From assembly GCA_018398805.1 (NCBI GenBank), contig JAGFBZ010000373.1, positions 930,001-994,000 on the forward strand: 64,000 bases of DNA, written 5' to 3'. Every line of letters starts with the position of its first letter. The stretch's first letter is position 1. Under the pieces are notes generated by a model. That model worked only from the letters and a program-made list of their open reading frames with translations, was not told the DNA's origin and made no database searches. The stretch is from Hirundichthys speculiger (Eukaryota; Chordata; Actinopteri; Beloniformes; Exocoetidae). Shown here in pieces: positions 23,932-36,400 of the stretch. Made by a program: the position numbers and the translations under genes.

Positions 23932-23999
23932 GTGTGTGTGTGTGTGTGTATGTATATATACTGTACACACACACACACACCCACACACACACACACATA
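23932..23999. repeat. (TG)n/(CA)n microsatellite
   Basis: A TG run is followed within 20 bp by a CA run, so the locus can form a hairpin as well as vary in length. Confidence 0.9.
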
Positions 24000-24354
24000 T
24001 ACATACATGTATATGTGTGTATATTTTACAGAAGAAAAAATTATAAATCGCAATATATAAAACTGCATGAATTACATACCTTACTTATTACTCCATATTG
24101 TACATAGTCATCCGACCACTTTCTTTTTTTGCTCGACATAGTTAGTATGGATTAACATAGTAAAGAAATCACATGATGTACCATCACGACAGTGATGAGT
24201 CGACCACTCCACCAAATTCCCTGCAGCACAGATTAACCAAGCAATGTAACGTGATCACATGTAGCCTGTGATGGCCAAGCAGGGTGTGTCATCATGAATC
24301 ATGTGAGTCAGGTACGTGCCTTGACCCCTGCCGAACCCCTGAGACTGATTCACC

Positions 24355-24390
24355 ACTAGCGTTCGATCGAACCCAGGTTAAGAACCACTG
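24355..24390. mobile_element. Unpaired hAT right terminus
   Basis: The sequence ends CCCAGGTTAAGAACCACTG, whose inverse (CAGTGGTTCTTAACC) is a typical hAT end. The flank is CTTTAGAT. No left end with the same flank was found in the window. Confidence 0.45.
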
Positions 24391-24440
24391 CTTTAGATTA
24401 TACCGTAATATAGATTTGAAGCCATATCGCCCAGCCCTAC
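24391..24440. mobile_element. hAT-type terminus, likely the right end of the outer hAT
   Basis: The reverse complement begins GTAGGGCTGGGCGATATGGC, a very common hAT-type terminus in fish. It probably closes the element that encodes the transposase remnant at 22.3-23.9 kb. Its left partner was not identified. Confidence 0.45.
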
Positions 24441-25932
24441 TTTGTATAAATTAATAAATCATTTATGAGCAATATGTTAATACAGCTGACATTATTGAAC
24501 GCATAAATGGAATTAGCTAGTCAAAATAAAAAATAAAAACTTATTTACATCAGTTTGACATTTTCAGTAAGGTGAAATAAAATTCAAACCCCATCAAGCA
24601 GTGAAAGTACAGAATTTGAAACCATAAAGTGTGAGAGGGAAGGATTCAGAATGTTCTCCCCATCAACCACAGGGGTATTATGGTGGATTTCTAAGAAACA
24701 CCAAAGCTATGTAGGAACTCCTCTGTAAAACTTAGAGGCCAGTCAGGATTGATGCGGTGGTTGGTTTGACCATTTCAAAGATTTTTAAAAAGATGTGGGC
24801 CAAAGCTGCAGATCTGTGTGTTGTATGTGAGCTAAAGACAGATGCCTGAGGCAGGATGATCTTCCTGCTTCTGGGTGTGTGTTTGTATGAGCATGCTCAC
24901 GCGTAGATGAAAGAAGAAGGTTTATATCCATCTGGCCAGCTTTGATAACGGCTGTTCTCCAAATCCCACGGAGGCAGAACAGCGACTTCAGAGAGAAGTA
25001 GCTAATTCACAGAAATCGCCTATCGATGTTGGAGTCTTACTTTCACTTTTCGTCTGACGGCGATAAAAGATTGAGTGACTGCCTACGAAAAATGGTGAAA
25101 ACTGCTCATCAGCCTTCACCAATGTGAGATATGAATGCTATTTACACATAGTTCTGATACGTTCCAGTTACGGCTCAAAATCTTCAGCGCACAACTGCAG
25201 AAGAAACAAACAAACAAAACAGGCAGCTCAATAAAACAACAACAACAAAACAAAAAAAAAACCCCAACAACTTTATTGTTCCTTTAATGCCCACATCACA
25301 AAAGCATATGGGAGATTCAGTCAGAGGCAGTATGATTATTTCACACCACACTGCTGTGGTTTTAGGATTTTAACTTTTTCTTGATTCTACCTCATTCTTT
25401 ACTTTACTCTCCTGCTTTGTTTACTTTAGCCTTGCTACCTTGTTATCTTCAATAATTTCTTAAATATCAACAACATTCATTTTTATTTGAAAATGTCACT
25501 AAGTTTTGGAGATGTTTCCCAGGAAACCTCCAAATCTCTTCAATAATTTGGAATAATCAATTATTTTGGCTCCTAAATGAAGGTGAACGATACCTGGTGT
25601 TTTTGAAAAACATTATGACACTTATTCCAGATAAACACACTTTCTTTCTCGCTATAATTATCTGCAGAGTGTCCCTGGTTAACATAAAACCAATTAGGAG
25701 TAGGAAATAAGACCCCACAATGCCAGTGTGTTGGAAGATGGATTTTCTGGCGCAGATGTAACACGCGTGTGCTGCGGGAGTCGAACACAGCTATGCATGC
25801 TTTAACTCAGCGCTGTGCTAATTAAAGCACAGTGCTGTGACCAGGAATTTGTTCTAGCTGCAGGCAGAGTTTCTCCTCCAGAGATGCTGCATTGCTTCAG
25901 GGATGGCCTCCATGCTCAGAAGTGCAACTGAC

Positions 25933-25963
<31 letters not shown>

Positions 25964-27825
25964 ATTTCTCACTTCTTAAGGTCTGCTTCTACTTATTTAA
26001 AACTCTTTCATTTAGCCCAGTTATTGACTCATTAACATTAAACGTCACGCTTTTGTGCTTAAACACAAAATAAAATGCATAACATTTTTAATTAATGCTG
26101 AGCACCCAAGGGGAATCCACTGGGGGTGGCGGGGGTGGGGTCCCTTGTGATCAAACCTGAGAGACGCTTGTTCTGTATATATTCTGTATATCAGCGTCTT
26201 GTAACGGCCAGTCTGTTACCTTTTACACTCCAGGTTCAGACCTTCTTCCCACTCATGGATGCCTGTGTACATTTTAAGTCTTATCAATTACAATTCACTC
26301 CCTGCCCCATGACGACACCAAGCACACACAGAAACACACGCTCACCACCCGTCTCACATGAACAGTATGCTTTTGGTCTGATAAGAATTTAATTGATTTT
26401 TACCTCCTTGTTCGTTTGCTTCTTTTTTTTCCTCCTTCTCTTCATTATTTCAGTGTGTTTCTCAGAAGATTTCATCGCTCTGATTATTGAAGAGCTTGTG
26501 CTTGACATTCCTTTGTTTGTTCAGTGCTATTATAACCCCAAAAAAACACACACACACACACACTTTCACAAAATCAAATAATAATAACAATAATCAGTGG
26601 TTTTGAGGTTGTAGCGTTGCTATCCTGAAATTATTTACGAACCACTGAAACCAAACAAGGAATAGCCAAGTGGAATGCATGAAAATGAATCCTGTGACCT
26701 GTCAAGACATTTTTGCTATTTGGATAGATTTGTTCTTAATAGCTCTTACTTCCAGCAAAGACGGTGAGCCTGTAACTTATACTTGTGGTCTTTATTTCTC
26801 TCTTTTGTTCCTCTGTCTCTTTATTTATTCCATTGAATCTTTATGAAACCATGGTCAAAAAGGAAACATTAAAGCTTTTTCCACCACTAGAAGGAAGGAT
26901 TTGAAGAAAATTAAGCATGGACGATGGTATGGCATCAGACTTATTTCACAAAATCAAATGTAACAACCATGGCTTCTCCACAATGCATTATACCGCTAAC
27001 AGCGACAAGCTTCTCTTCCCCTGACTGTAGTGTGTAAAGAAATCATACTTATTTCATGTCCAACTGTCAGACCAGGCTGCTTGGTTACCAGGGTAACAAG
27101 TTTTGCCCTGGGCAGTGGAAATAACACCAAAGATCCACACACAAAGATGAGGGTAGAAAACAAGTTTCATTTAAATTTTTTAGGGTGACGTTGTTCAAGC
27201 CTATATTTTAATAACCAAGATCAAATATTTTTAATCGCCTAAGACAAGCATTCCTTGTCTAGATAATCTCTGGGGTAGATTATTAGACTGTTATACCTCC
27301 TCAAGTGAGACAGAATCCATGTGTCCACCGTGACAAGCAAAGTTATCTATTCATCAAAACTACTTGTTACTGATAATCTTAGTTAGCATTGCTTTTGTTG
27401 CAATTTGTGTTCTGTGTTGCCACACAGAATTGTTTAGTTGAAGAGGACATGCTTGCCTCAGTTAGGATCGGCTTATGAATCAGGATGATTTTTCATTCTC
27501 CTTTGCTTCTCTGGACTGACTGAAAATGGGATGCTATCTGCCATTTGCAACCCACCTGTTGACTGCTTTCACTAGATAATCCATTAAAATTACGTCAGAA
27601 GGTTGTTTAGTGGGAAAAATAAAACAAAAAACCTGCCTGCTTGCCCAGACTTCCATTACCAATAGCTTTCTGCAGCGTGTTTTTCAGATTTTTTTTCTCT
27701 AATTTCCTCCTTCTAGTAAATTGGAAAAATGAAGTAAATGCCAGAACACAACTGACATTTTAATGACTACAAGGCAGCTGCTAAAACCTGAATTACTGCA
27801 GTCATGCACACACACATTTACAACG
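24441..27825. other. Unassigned; poly-A run and a homeodomain-core hairpin
   Basis: No coding sequence or repeat terminus that I can support. A 27-A run occupies 25934-25960 and a short CA run lies near 26550. The stretch from about 24880 to 25930 is low in repeats and could hold conserved non-coding sequence, but that cannot be judged without a comparison. Confidence 0.4.
25808..25837. other. Imperfect palindrome with TAATTA core
   Basis: Arms CAGCGCTGTGCT and AGCACAGTGCTG (one G-T wobble) enclose AATTAA, so the centre includes TAATTA, the homeodomain core site. It could be a dimeric binding site or simply a chance palindrome. Confidence 0.4.
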
Positions 27826-29192
27826 CCAGTTCTAAAAAAGTTAAGTAAAAACAGAATGAAACAATTTGCAAATATCATAAACCTATATTCTATTCCCAAT
27901 ATAACATAAAGAACATGTGACATGTTGAAAAAGCAAATTATTTCATAGAAAATATTCGCTCATTTTTATTTTGATGGCAGCAATGCATCAACACTTTGGA
28001 GATCCCGCCATCTAGAACAGTGGTCCTCAACCTTTTTGTAACTGCGACCAGTCAACGCTTGACAATTTTACCGTGGACCGGGGGCTGGGCAGGCTTACTC
28101 GTTACATTAGCTCAATAACATAACATGAGTATAACATCAAAGTCTCTGATAACATCCTCTGTACCCATCAAATAAATAATGACAAAAAAAAACAAAAAAA
28201 AAAAACTCACGCAGAGCAGGCTTGGTACTAGGAATCACCTGTCGTGATAAATCCATATTTCAAGTAGGACTCCTCGTATTGTCTGTTAAAAGCTTTCCTT
28301 TTCTTGGAAGTCGTAGGCTGTTTTTCTTTCTCTTCACTGTGCATTTTCCCCTTCACAAGGAAACTTGCCAAAGATGTGTGTTTCTTACTCATTTTGCTAG
28401 CTGGGTTAAAGTTTGGCACTCAAGTGACCAAGATGTAACCGAGAGAATCCGGTCATATTCAAAATAAAAGGTTTTTCAAACTAAAAGCTCGTTCAGACTC
28501 ATAATAAATAAAACTTAAAAAACTAATTTTTACTTGCACAGCCCAGTACAAATTGATCCACAGTCCGGTACCGGTCTGCGGCCCGGGGGTTGGGGACCAC
28601 TGATCTAGAGTACATAACATCATAAAAAGATTCAGAGAATCAGGAGCAGCATCTGTGCACAAGAGACAAAGCTGAAGGTCCAAACTGGATGCATGTGATC
28701 GTTGGGCCCTCTCGACAGGACATCACTGCATGGGATCAGGAACACTTCCAGAAATCATCCTCTGTGAACACAATTTTCTGTGCAATCCACAAATCCAAGT
28801 TAAAGCTGTACTATGCAAAGAAGATGCCATATGTGCTCATGATCCAGAAACACCGCCGTCTTCTCTGGGCCAAAGCTCATCGAAAATGGTCTTAGGTAAA
28901 ATGGAAAACTGTTCTGTGGTCAGACAAATAAAAATGTGAAATTCTTTTAGGAAACCATGGGAACATTTGTTCTGCTGACTAAGAGGACAGGGACCATCCA
29001 GCTTGTTACCAACAGACAGTTCAAAAGCCTGCATCACTGATGGTACGGGGTTGTTTTAGTGTCTTTGGCATGGGTAGCTCACCTATCTGGAAAGGCATCA
29101 ATGCTGAAGAGTACATAGAGGGTTTTGGAACAACATTTGCTCCTATCCAATGCATCCAGTGTACATTGGAACTATATGACCATCTTCTAGAT
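27826..29192 (+). pseudogene. Tc1-like transposase/transposon remnant, split by a hAT
   Basis: The left part (27826-28017) has AACAGAATGAAACAATTTGC, typical of a Tc1/mariner-type family seen in fish from memory. After the nested hAT, the plus strand reads KSKLKLYYAKK and RRLLWAKAHRKW (28790-28892), the segment before the first catalytic Asp. The motif LWSD is at 28914-28925 but is followed by Lys and then a TAA where Glu-Ser is expected. Further on MVRGCFSVFGMG and IWKGINAEEY are recognisable. Stops and frame changes make it inactive, and the C-terminal third is absent. Confidence 0.6.
28018..28602. mobile_element. hAT (Charlie-like) miniature inserted in the Tc1-like remnant
   Basis: The element begins CAGTGGTCCTCAACC and ends GGTTGGGGACCACTG, with flanks ATCTAGAA (28010-28017) and ATCTAGAG (28603-28610), an 8-bp duplication with one mismatch. 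The target has the TCTAGA core. It is non-coding. Confidence 0.8.
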
Positions 29193-30078
29193 TAGTGGTT
29201 CTCAACTGGTGGGTCACGACCCAAAAGTGGGTCACAGACCCGTTTTCAGTGGGTCGTGGGGCTTTGCCTGGGGAAGGAAATGCTAAAAAAAAAAAAAATG
29301 CGTGTCATTCATTCTCCTTAACAGTAGATGGCGATAATGCCCTATAATACGAGTTGACAACCGCCAGTTCACACCATAGAAAAAGACCTGCAAAGTTTGT
29401 TTACATATGTTGAGCATGGTGAAACGCAGATACAATTAAGAATATATGAGATATGGATTTTCTTATCTTGAAGACAAAGGTCAGTAAGAGGTTTTTCAGC
29501 TAAAACTATATATTTTGAGTTCTTTTTGAAACTACTGCTCAGTGGTTGCTCTGTTTTGTTTCATGTTTGTGCATAAAAGCACTGTTGAGTCTTAAAAATG
29601 GCTGTTACGGAAAGTTCTGATTGTTATGTCAGCCTTATGATTAATGCTTAAATAAGTGACTAGATAGTTTTAATAGGAAGTTGTTATATATTCAGGAAGT
29701 GGGTACTCAGCAAATGCTACATATTTGAGTTCTTTTTGAAACTACTACTCAGTGGTTGCACTGTTTTATAATTAATGTTTGTGCATGTTGAGTCTGTTAA
29801 AAAAAGGCTGAAGTTACTGAAGTGAAGTGTTTTGGATTTAATTAAAATGCAGCTAATTGAACATCAAAGGGAATATTTCCCACTTGAAGTCATTTTGGTT
29901 TTTGCCATTTTGGTTCACCCTTAAACTTATTTTTTTGTGTTGGCATTCTGTGATATTCTATTTTACTATCTCAGATTCAAACTGCACAATCCTTTCATTC
30001 AATAAATTTGAGAAGTTGGAAATTTTCCTTGATTTGGGTGAGGGTGGGTCCTGAAGCCAGACCAATTGAGAATCACTG
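29193..30078. mobile_element. hAT (Charlie-like) element
   Basis: The element begins TAGTGGTTCTCAACTGG and ends CCAATTGAGAATCACTG, with an exact 8-bp duplication TTCTAGAT (29185-29192 and 30079-30086). The interior has GGGTCACGACCCAAAAGTGGG near the left end. A 65-codon frame at 29857-30054 shows no transposase motif. Confidence 0.8.
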
Positions 30079-30086
30079 TTCTAGAT

Positions 30087-30526
30087 AAAAATGGCAACTT
30101 TGTTTTAGGCTACAGAGGGCAAAAGTTGGAAAATCCTCTCACATACGAGCTTCTTTGTGTGATTTGGTAAAAGTTATTTTCTGCCCTGGTGCCAATCTAA
30201 TCAGTTCCGTGACAATGGTGTTACAGCTACAGACATGAACACCTTATCTAACATCAGTTTCTCACACAGGCACTGAAGCTACATATTTGATCTAATGCCT
30301 CATCTCTCTATCTTTTCGTTCGAACATCAGGGAGGCATACTGGTTGGAAATACCCTGTCTCTACATGTAATGTATTACATTAATTGAACAGATCACTGTC
30401 AAATATAAACACATTATATTTATATGCTCTATACAAATGTACCAACTTTTTTTTTTTATTGTAGGAAAAGGCCTGCAATGTTCACACAGGTGGTGCTAAG
30501 CCGTCTCTATCTGGTTTGTTTAACAA
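30087..30526. other. Unassigned
   Basis: No gene or repeat recognised. Confidence 0.4.
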
Positions 30527-30860
30527 GTGAACGTAATAAAAGTGCAGGGTACCTATGTAGGGCTTGTAATGTGGGGCATGGTGGGTACATTGGTGGGTAC
30601 AGAAGTGGATAGTAACACAGAAGATGAGTTGTGGCAAGTTATAAAAAAATCAAGAAGGAAAGAAAATGGGAGAATAATTTATTGGTTTACTGTGACAAAT
30701 TATCAGCTGAAGCAAGACAGCATTATTTAGAGAAGATGAAGATTTTGAATGGTTTAGATCCATATCAGATTCAAGAAACTGCACCAATGATTCCACTCAC
30801 TTCCTCTGAGACAACCAATATGTTTTCTTGTTTTGCTTGTGGTGTAAATGCATAAAAATC
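30527..30860 (+). pseudogene. Fragment of a transposon-associated ORF of unknown function
   Basis: The plus strand has a frame reading LSAEARQHYLEKMKI then GLDPYQI (30690-30775). From memory, a block of this type (KL-x-R-x-RYLEKL then DPY) is common in uncharacterised multicopy proteins of fish and other animals. No enzyme motif is visible. The fragment is short, there is an overlapping frame change near 30630, and it ends at a stop just after SCFACGVNA. It is a broken piece; its function is unknown. Confidence 0.4.
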
Positions 30861-33349
30861 TAAGCAGTTTAGGAGTGACAAATCTCCTGAGGCACGTTTG
30901 AAAGCTCTTTTAACACTTTAATTTGAAAAAATCTACGCTGGTAAAGAATGTCTTCATTTTGCTTATATTTTTAGCATCTTTATATATTTAGCTTGACTGC
31001 ATAAACTTGATTTACATACATGCATGCACCAGGCAGTGAGAAAAGCAGTGAAATGTTTTCTTATTGTCTCTTTTTTTAAAAAATAAAATAAAACTACAGC
31101 AATGTCAACAACAGTGCACTGAGCTGCAGAACTGCATCTGACTATAATTGCATATTGGATTTATAGAAAAAAGAAATATGGTATGAAAAACGGACAGATT
31201 GAGCAACATGCAGCTAGTCTTATCTTTATCTTTCAGTGTGAATGCTGCAACTCAACACTGCCTTGACATATGATACAACTAACCTAAAAGGATAAAAGAA
31301 TTATTTCAATTCAGAGCTGGAGCATAATTTGGAATCTGGAAACCACATATTTTATACTTCCGCTGTGTTTCTAGGCAAAAGGAAATTGGAAATTATTCCC
31401 ACCTCGTCGCACAGTGCCACTGAGAAATGTGCATGGTGTTGAAAGGCTGTATTTTAAGACTAACAATAATCGTCTCCAAACACTTAAGAGACAGGAGCTA
31501 AAATGAAGCGTTTCAGGCAGAAAGTGACAAGAAGCAGTCAACAGAATGGAAAAGATAGTGTGTTTTCTTTTCCTTACTTTTCTTTTCTTTTCTTTTCTTT
31601 TATCTCTCCCTTTTGTTGTAGTCTTGAAAAATGTACCACAGTGCAAGCTGAAAAATGTCATGAGTTCAGTCCCACTGTAACCTCTCCACCTTAAAACAGC
31701 CATACAGGCTTGCTTCATTTATTTATTTTTTCTGATGATGGGGTTAAGGCTAAAATTCAGGAAAAATAAAACAAAATAAAATCTTATAGACACTTAAACA
31801 TTATTGAACTGTGGAAATCCAAACATCTGTGAAAAAAGAAATTAACATTAAAACATTTATGTATGAATATTCAGCCAGGAACTAAGAAATCTGATTTGGT
31901 GTTTGGGGCTAAAATATAAGAGACAACGAGAAAGTGGCCATATGGTTTGGCTAGCACAAATTCAAAGCAATGTGTATGAAGACATCGTGTGTATTTGAAA
32001 ATGGTCAGGTAATAATGACCAGAATACTTTGTGTGCAGTGTGTGTGAAGTATATGTAAATTATTTTTAGGAAAGAAGGTGAAGTAGAGTGACACAGCATT
32101 ATGTGAGGGTAAGATCAAGGAAAAATCTTTTCTTTTTCTTTTTTATTGTGCTTGGCAAAGACAGCTTTAGTCAATTTGGCACTTTTTTTTTCCAGATATA
32201 ACTACATCTTAAAAAAAGTGTAACATGCTGGACAATTAAAAAAACCATCAAATAATATTTCTATAGTGAGAACAATTTGATGTATTAGTATTATAAAAAC
32301 GCAAAATGTCAAAGTACAACTTTGCACAAAACTTTACCGTGGCTTAGATGTTAATCACTAGACCATTATTTTTTATGAGGTGACTCATTGCATTAATAGC
32401 AAGCAAAAATATATTATTGCCACTGACTGCATGCAGAGAAACAAAGACAGAGAAAATGTGATCTGTACAGTTAAACGTGTGCACGCCCACTAGAATGATT
32501 ATCTGTCAGGTTCTGTATTGCCTATGCATCACTTGGATATTGTAAATGGAAATAAAAGATTAGAGCGGATTTCCCTGCCTCTATTTCTTCCCCTTTTACT
32601 GAAATGCAAATACTTGAAGAGCTGCAGGTGAATGATTAATTCCTCTGAATCCTTGTTTGTAGTGTGTCAACAAACCACAGAAATGATGTCAACTGCCATC
32701 ACTGTCACCGGGTTTAAACACTGTAGGAGCACACATAGGATTAGAGCTTGAAGAGAAGAGATGTTTTATCAAACAAGGACATCCTGCCAACACACTTCAC
32801 ATCACGTCATGGGGCATAATAATTAAAAAGTCAATGATGCAGCTTGCAGTTATGTTCTGCTGCTTTCTCAGCGTGGCTTATCAGGTCCAGCAGTACAAGA
32901 ATTTAAAGACAAACTGCAATGATTTGTTCTTCTGATTATCTCCCCTCCCCAGACCACTGATCTGACCCACTGAGATGAGACAAATCACAGAGAATTAGCC
33001 TCCAATTACACTCTGCAAGCTGACTACCCTCTCTTCATCTATCATCCTCAATTAGTCGCACAAGCAAATGTTTCAAGTTAAATACTGATTAGAGGGTTGT
33101 GCTCTGAAAATGATTTTCCCTCTCCACCCACTGATACAGCAACTCTCTAATGTAACTTATTTCCCCTCAAAGAATATTGCATAATTCCAGTAAAAAGGTG
33201 GTGCCTCATAAAACACTAAAATATTTCAGAAACATATGCAACTGCATGCGCAGCATGTGATTTTAGATTTGAGGATAGGCAGGAAAAACATCAGAGGAAC
33301 AGCAAGGGCAAGATGTCTTGAAGACAAACTAAAAGGATAGATTGAGATG
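30861..33349. other. Unassigned
   Basis: No gene recognised. A TTTTC-type run lies at about 31577-31601. The segment 32440-33180 is free of obvious repeats and rich in AATTA cores; it might be conserved non-coding DNA, which needs comparison to other fish. Confidence 0.4.
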
Positions 33350-33570
33350 GTTTTGACGCATAAAGTTGAGGGATTGTGGATACATTGGTTGAAAGATGCT
33401 GGAGATGCAGATGGAGGAGAACTGGAAGACCATTTCTGAACGCGGTGAAAGAGGATGTGTGGTTGGTTGGCCACGGAGGAAGATGCAGATGACAGGTTAA
33501 GATGTAAACATGGCATCCACTGTTGGCAACCCCTAAAGGAAAAGCCAAACAATAAAGGTGAAGAAACACC
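33350..33570 (+). repeat. LINE 3' tail fragment
   Basis: Translated in pieces, this gives WLKDAGDADGGELE and an EEDADD-like block followed by GGCAACCCCTAAAGGAAAAGCC (33522-33545). These match the end of a fish LINE polymerase and its well-known tail (GCGACCCCTAAAGGGA) as I remember it. The family name is uncertain. The minus-strand frames of about 100 codons here are shadows of it. Confidence 0.5.
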
Positions 33571-35999
33571 TGTATGAGGGGTCAGTTCTGTTGTGCTGCC
33601 AAGCTACATGGATCTCTAAATATTTCTACACAGTGCAATTCAATGTTATTTGATGCAGTTTCATGTCAGCTCTGAATATTTGTTGAATTAAAAAACTAAA
33701 CTAAAAAGTCTTGTAATTTTTTCCCAGAATTTCCAGGTACTTTTTTGAGTACCCCGTATGGACTTTATCTCATCAGATAATCCCCAAATCTGAAAAAAAT
33801 TAGACAAAATTAATATTGCTATTAAAAAAAGAAATACTAAGATCCCTTCATGTACTCCGACTCTGTGAACCTAATTTTTTGTCTTTCTCCTCAGCTGTAT
33901 TTCTTTTTCTATCAGCTATCGTTTTCTTTTTTTCAGGCCTGCAACAAACTAGGGCTGGACCCAAATATCTGGATAAATGAACATTCATTTGTTAGTTGTA
34001 TGCTCTTCAAATCACATTTGCAAAATTTCTTACATGTAATTGTTATATAACAAATTTAAAATGCTGCAACAGCCTCCCTCTACCCCTGACTGATGCAACA
34101 CATCCCCACAGAGGCAATTTACCGCACTATGGAGGTAAAAGAAAAATGTAATGTCATTTCAAACTGGTAATATCAAAAGTTTATGTAATGGTAATTTGGT
34201 ATAAGAGCTTTTCTTTGTATCAATATCAAAGTACCAAAGTCTATGAGGAGCAATTATGGGATGGATTGTGTCAAGAGTTTGTAGGGTTGTTGCTTAGTTT
34301 TTCTTATTGAAAAGTCTGTCCACTCCTCACTACATCAGGGACCGTGTGCACAACACCACTCAGTTTCTGTCTGTGTGTGGACTGTCCTGAGGATGAATCA
34401 CTTTTTTTTTTTTTTCCAAAGGGTTTGTTTGAAATGTACCAGGTCGTTGTTTTTGGAGAGGATCCTCGACTCTGCTGCCACATCTAGCATGACAATGTTT
34501 TTCGCCTGCTCTTCTTTTCCTCTCTGTCTGTCGCTGGGATGTTATTTCTATATTTGTTGGTTGACTTGAAAAAGGTCCGGTTCAGATATCCACAGGTTTG
34601 AAGTGTTTTTTTGATGTGTTTGTGATGCTTTTCTTTTTCTTCTGTCTTCTTGGTGGCCTTCTGCGGCTGATGGTGCAGAATTCTGATGATGCACTGTTCA
34701 TATTGCTGTCAACACAATAAGGTTGTAAGTCTTTAGCAAAAAGTCGGACAATAAAAGTTAAGTTGTGGTTAGAAGACTTCTATTCACTCGGACCACGCCA
34801 GTGTGGCAATGGTGCAAACATTTGACTGTTGCATTGATGTGGGAATTCTCATTTCCATTCAGGATCCACAGCAAAAGCTTTTTCAAACAACTTATGACTG
34901 CACTTGATCAATGCATGGCACAGGTAAATTTATTCATGAGCTTGCAATCCTATTTTCAATGTTAAAATCCCAGAGCCCCATTGGTTAATTTTCACACACA
35001 TAAATTATAATTTTCCATTAGATTGTGATTCTTATTTTTTTTCCCAGTCAAGTTCTTTTTTTCATATTCATCCTCTATTCTTTCAAAAACTAAACTGTAG
35101 TCATTCTAAGCTTAGTTTCATGTTAAGTTGGTTTCATGTTAGTTTTTCTATGTCAATGTGAAGCATAGTCGATAGACACAGAGAAGATGATGATCGCAAA
35201 AAGACAAAAGGACAAAAAAGTGTTGACATAATTGCTCAGTTATTCAGCGCAAACAAATACAAACATGCAGCTGATTTGCCTCGGGCATCAGGCACTGAAA
35301 GCACTTTTGACAGACTCTGCCAAAAACCAAAACCAGGGCTTTGTTATTGAATAAGCTGCCAGGCACATGCCTCAACACAGGAACTGCTTTATCACCCTCA
35401 CTGGATACAAATCATTACCCACAGCTAAAGGCACACTAATTCATCAAAATGGCTCAGGTGGTTCGAAACTTGTTCTCTATTTCTCGCTCTGAGACATGAT
35501 ACAACACCTAAATCAGTCGCCAGTTGTGGCTTTTCAGATCTCACCAACTAATGCTGCCTCTTTTTTTCTGCCATTTTTCTGTGCCTCCCCACCTTTCATA
35601 GGAAAAAATGGATTTGTCTGTCTCCCGCCTCACACTCCATCCCTCCTTCCTGTGGAACTCTTCTGTCCGGCGTTCAAAACACATTATTAAATAACTTTGC
35701 ACACTTATTCACATGTATATACATTGAAGTACCTGCTGGACTCACATCACAAATACTGCACATGTGCAACCTGATACTCAGGTTTTCTACATGTACAGGT
35801 AAGGACAAGATTACTTTGACCCTCCTCTCTGTTACCAATTCAATGCTGCAAATATTAGGTTCACCAGAGTGAGTAGGCGTTGTAGCTGTGTAGACAATAA
35901 CATTGCTGATACTGCTGGACAAAATCTTTTAAATGTGATCATGTCCATGTATTTTTTATGCCTGCACCTAACCAATAGTGAGATATAATCAGTTTTCAG
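33571..35999. other. Unassigned
   Basis: No gene, RNA or transposon terminus recognised. Frames of up to 82 codons have no domain. Confidence 0.4.
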
Positions 36000-36400
36000 T
36001 TTAATTAGGATATTTTACATTAATATTACAGTTTTTGTTTGGCAGCCATTGCTGCCAGTCATTTGACCATTTTTAAAGGTAGTATTTTAAGTTTATTGAA
36101 GGTGTTAAGTGGTAATAATTTAGTTTAAAATTCTGTAAAATTATGGTATTTCTCTGCAGAATTCTTTGGATTTTCCACTTTATTGAAGGTGTTTGAACGT
36201 GATAATATGAAGAAAAATCTTGTAAGATAATGGTATTTTTCTGCAGAACTCTTGATGAAAATTAAATAAATGTAATTGTATCTGTACTCAATTTGAATTA
36301 GGATATTTTACTTAATTTCTGCGGTTTTTGTTTGGCAGCTGTAGCTACCAGTCATTTACCATTTTTTTTCCTTTTTTTTTTTTTTTTTACAGTGTAGAGA
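36000..36400. repeat. Diverged local duplication of about 290 bp period
   Basis: TTAGGATATTTTAC followed by GTTTTTGTTTGGCAGC occurs at 36006-36050 and again at 36298-36341, each followed by CCAGTCATTT. Between them TTTATTGAAGGTGTT occurs twice (near 36092 and 36180) and a GGTATTT-CTGCAGAA block also occurs twice. A long T run follows. This looks like an old tandem duplication within a repeat of unknown family. Confidence 0.6.

Noticed and set aside
31371..31718. 115-codon minus-strand frame
   Set aside because: It is a low-complexity Lys/Arg stretch produced by a TTTTC repeat on the other strand.
33226..33569. 108- and 92-codon minus-strand frames rich in Ser and His
   Set aside because: They overlap each other and lie antisense to a LINE tail fragment.
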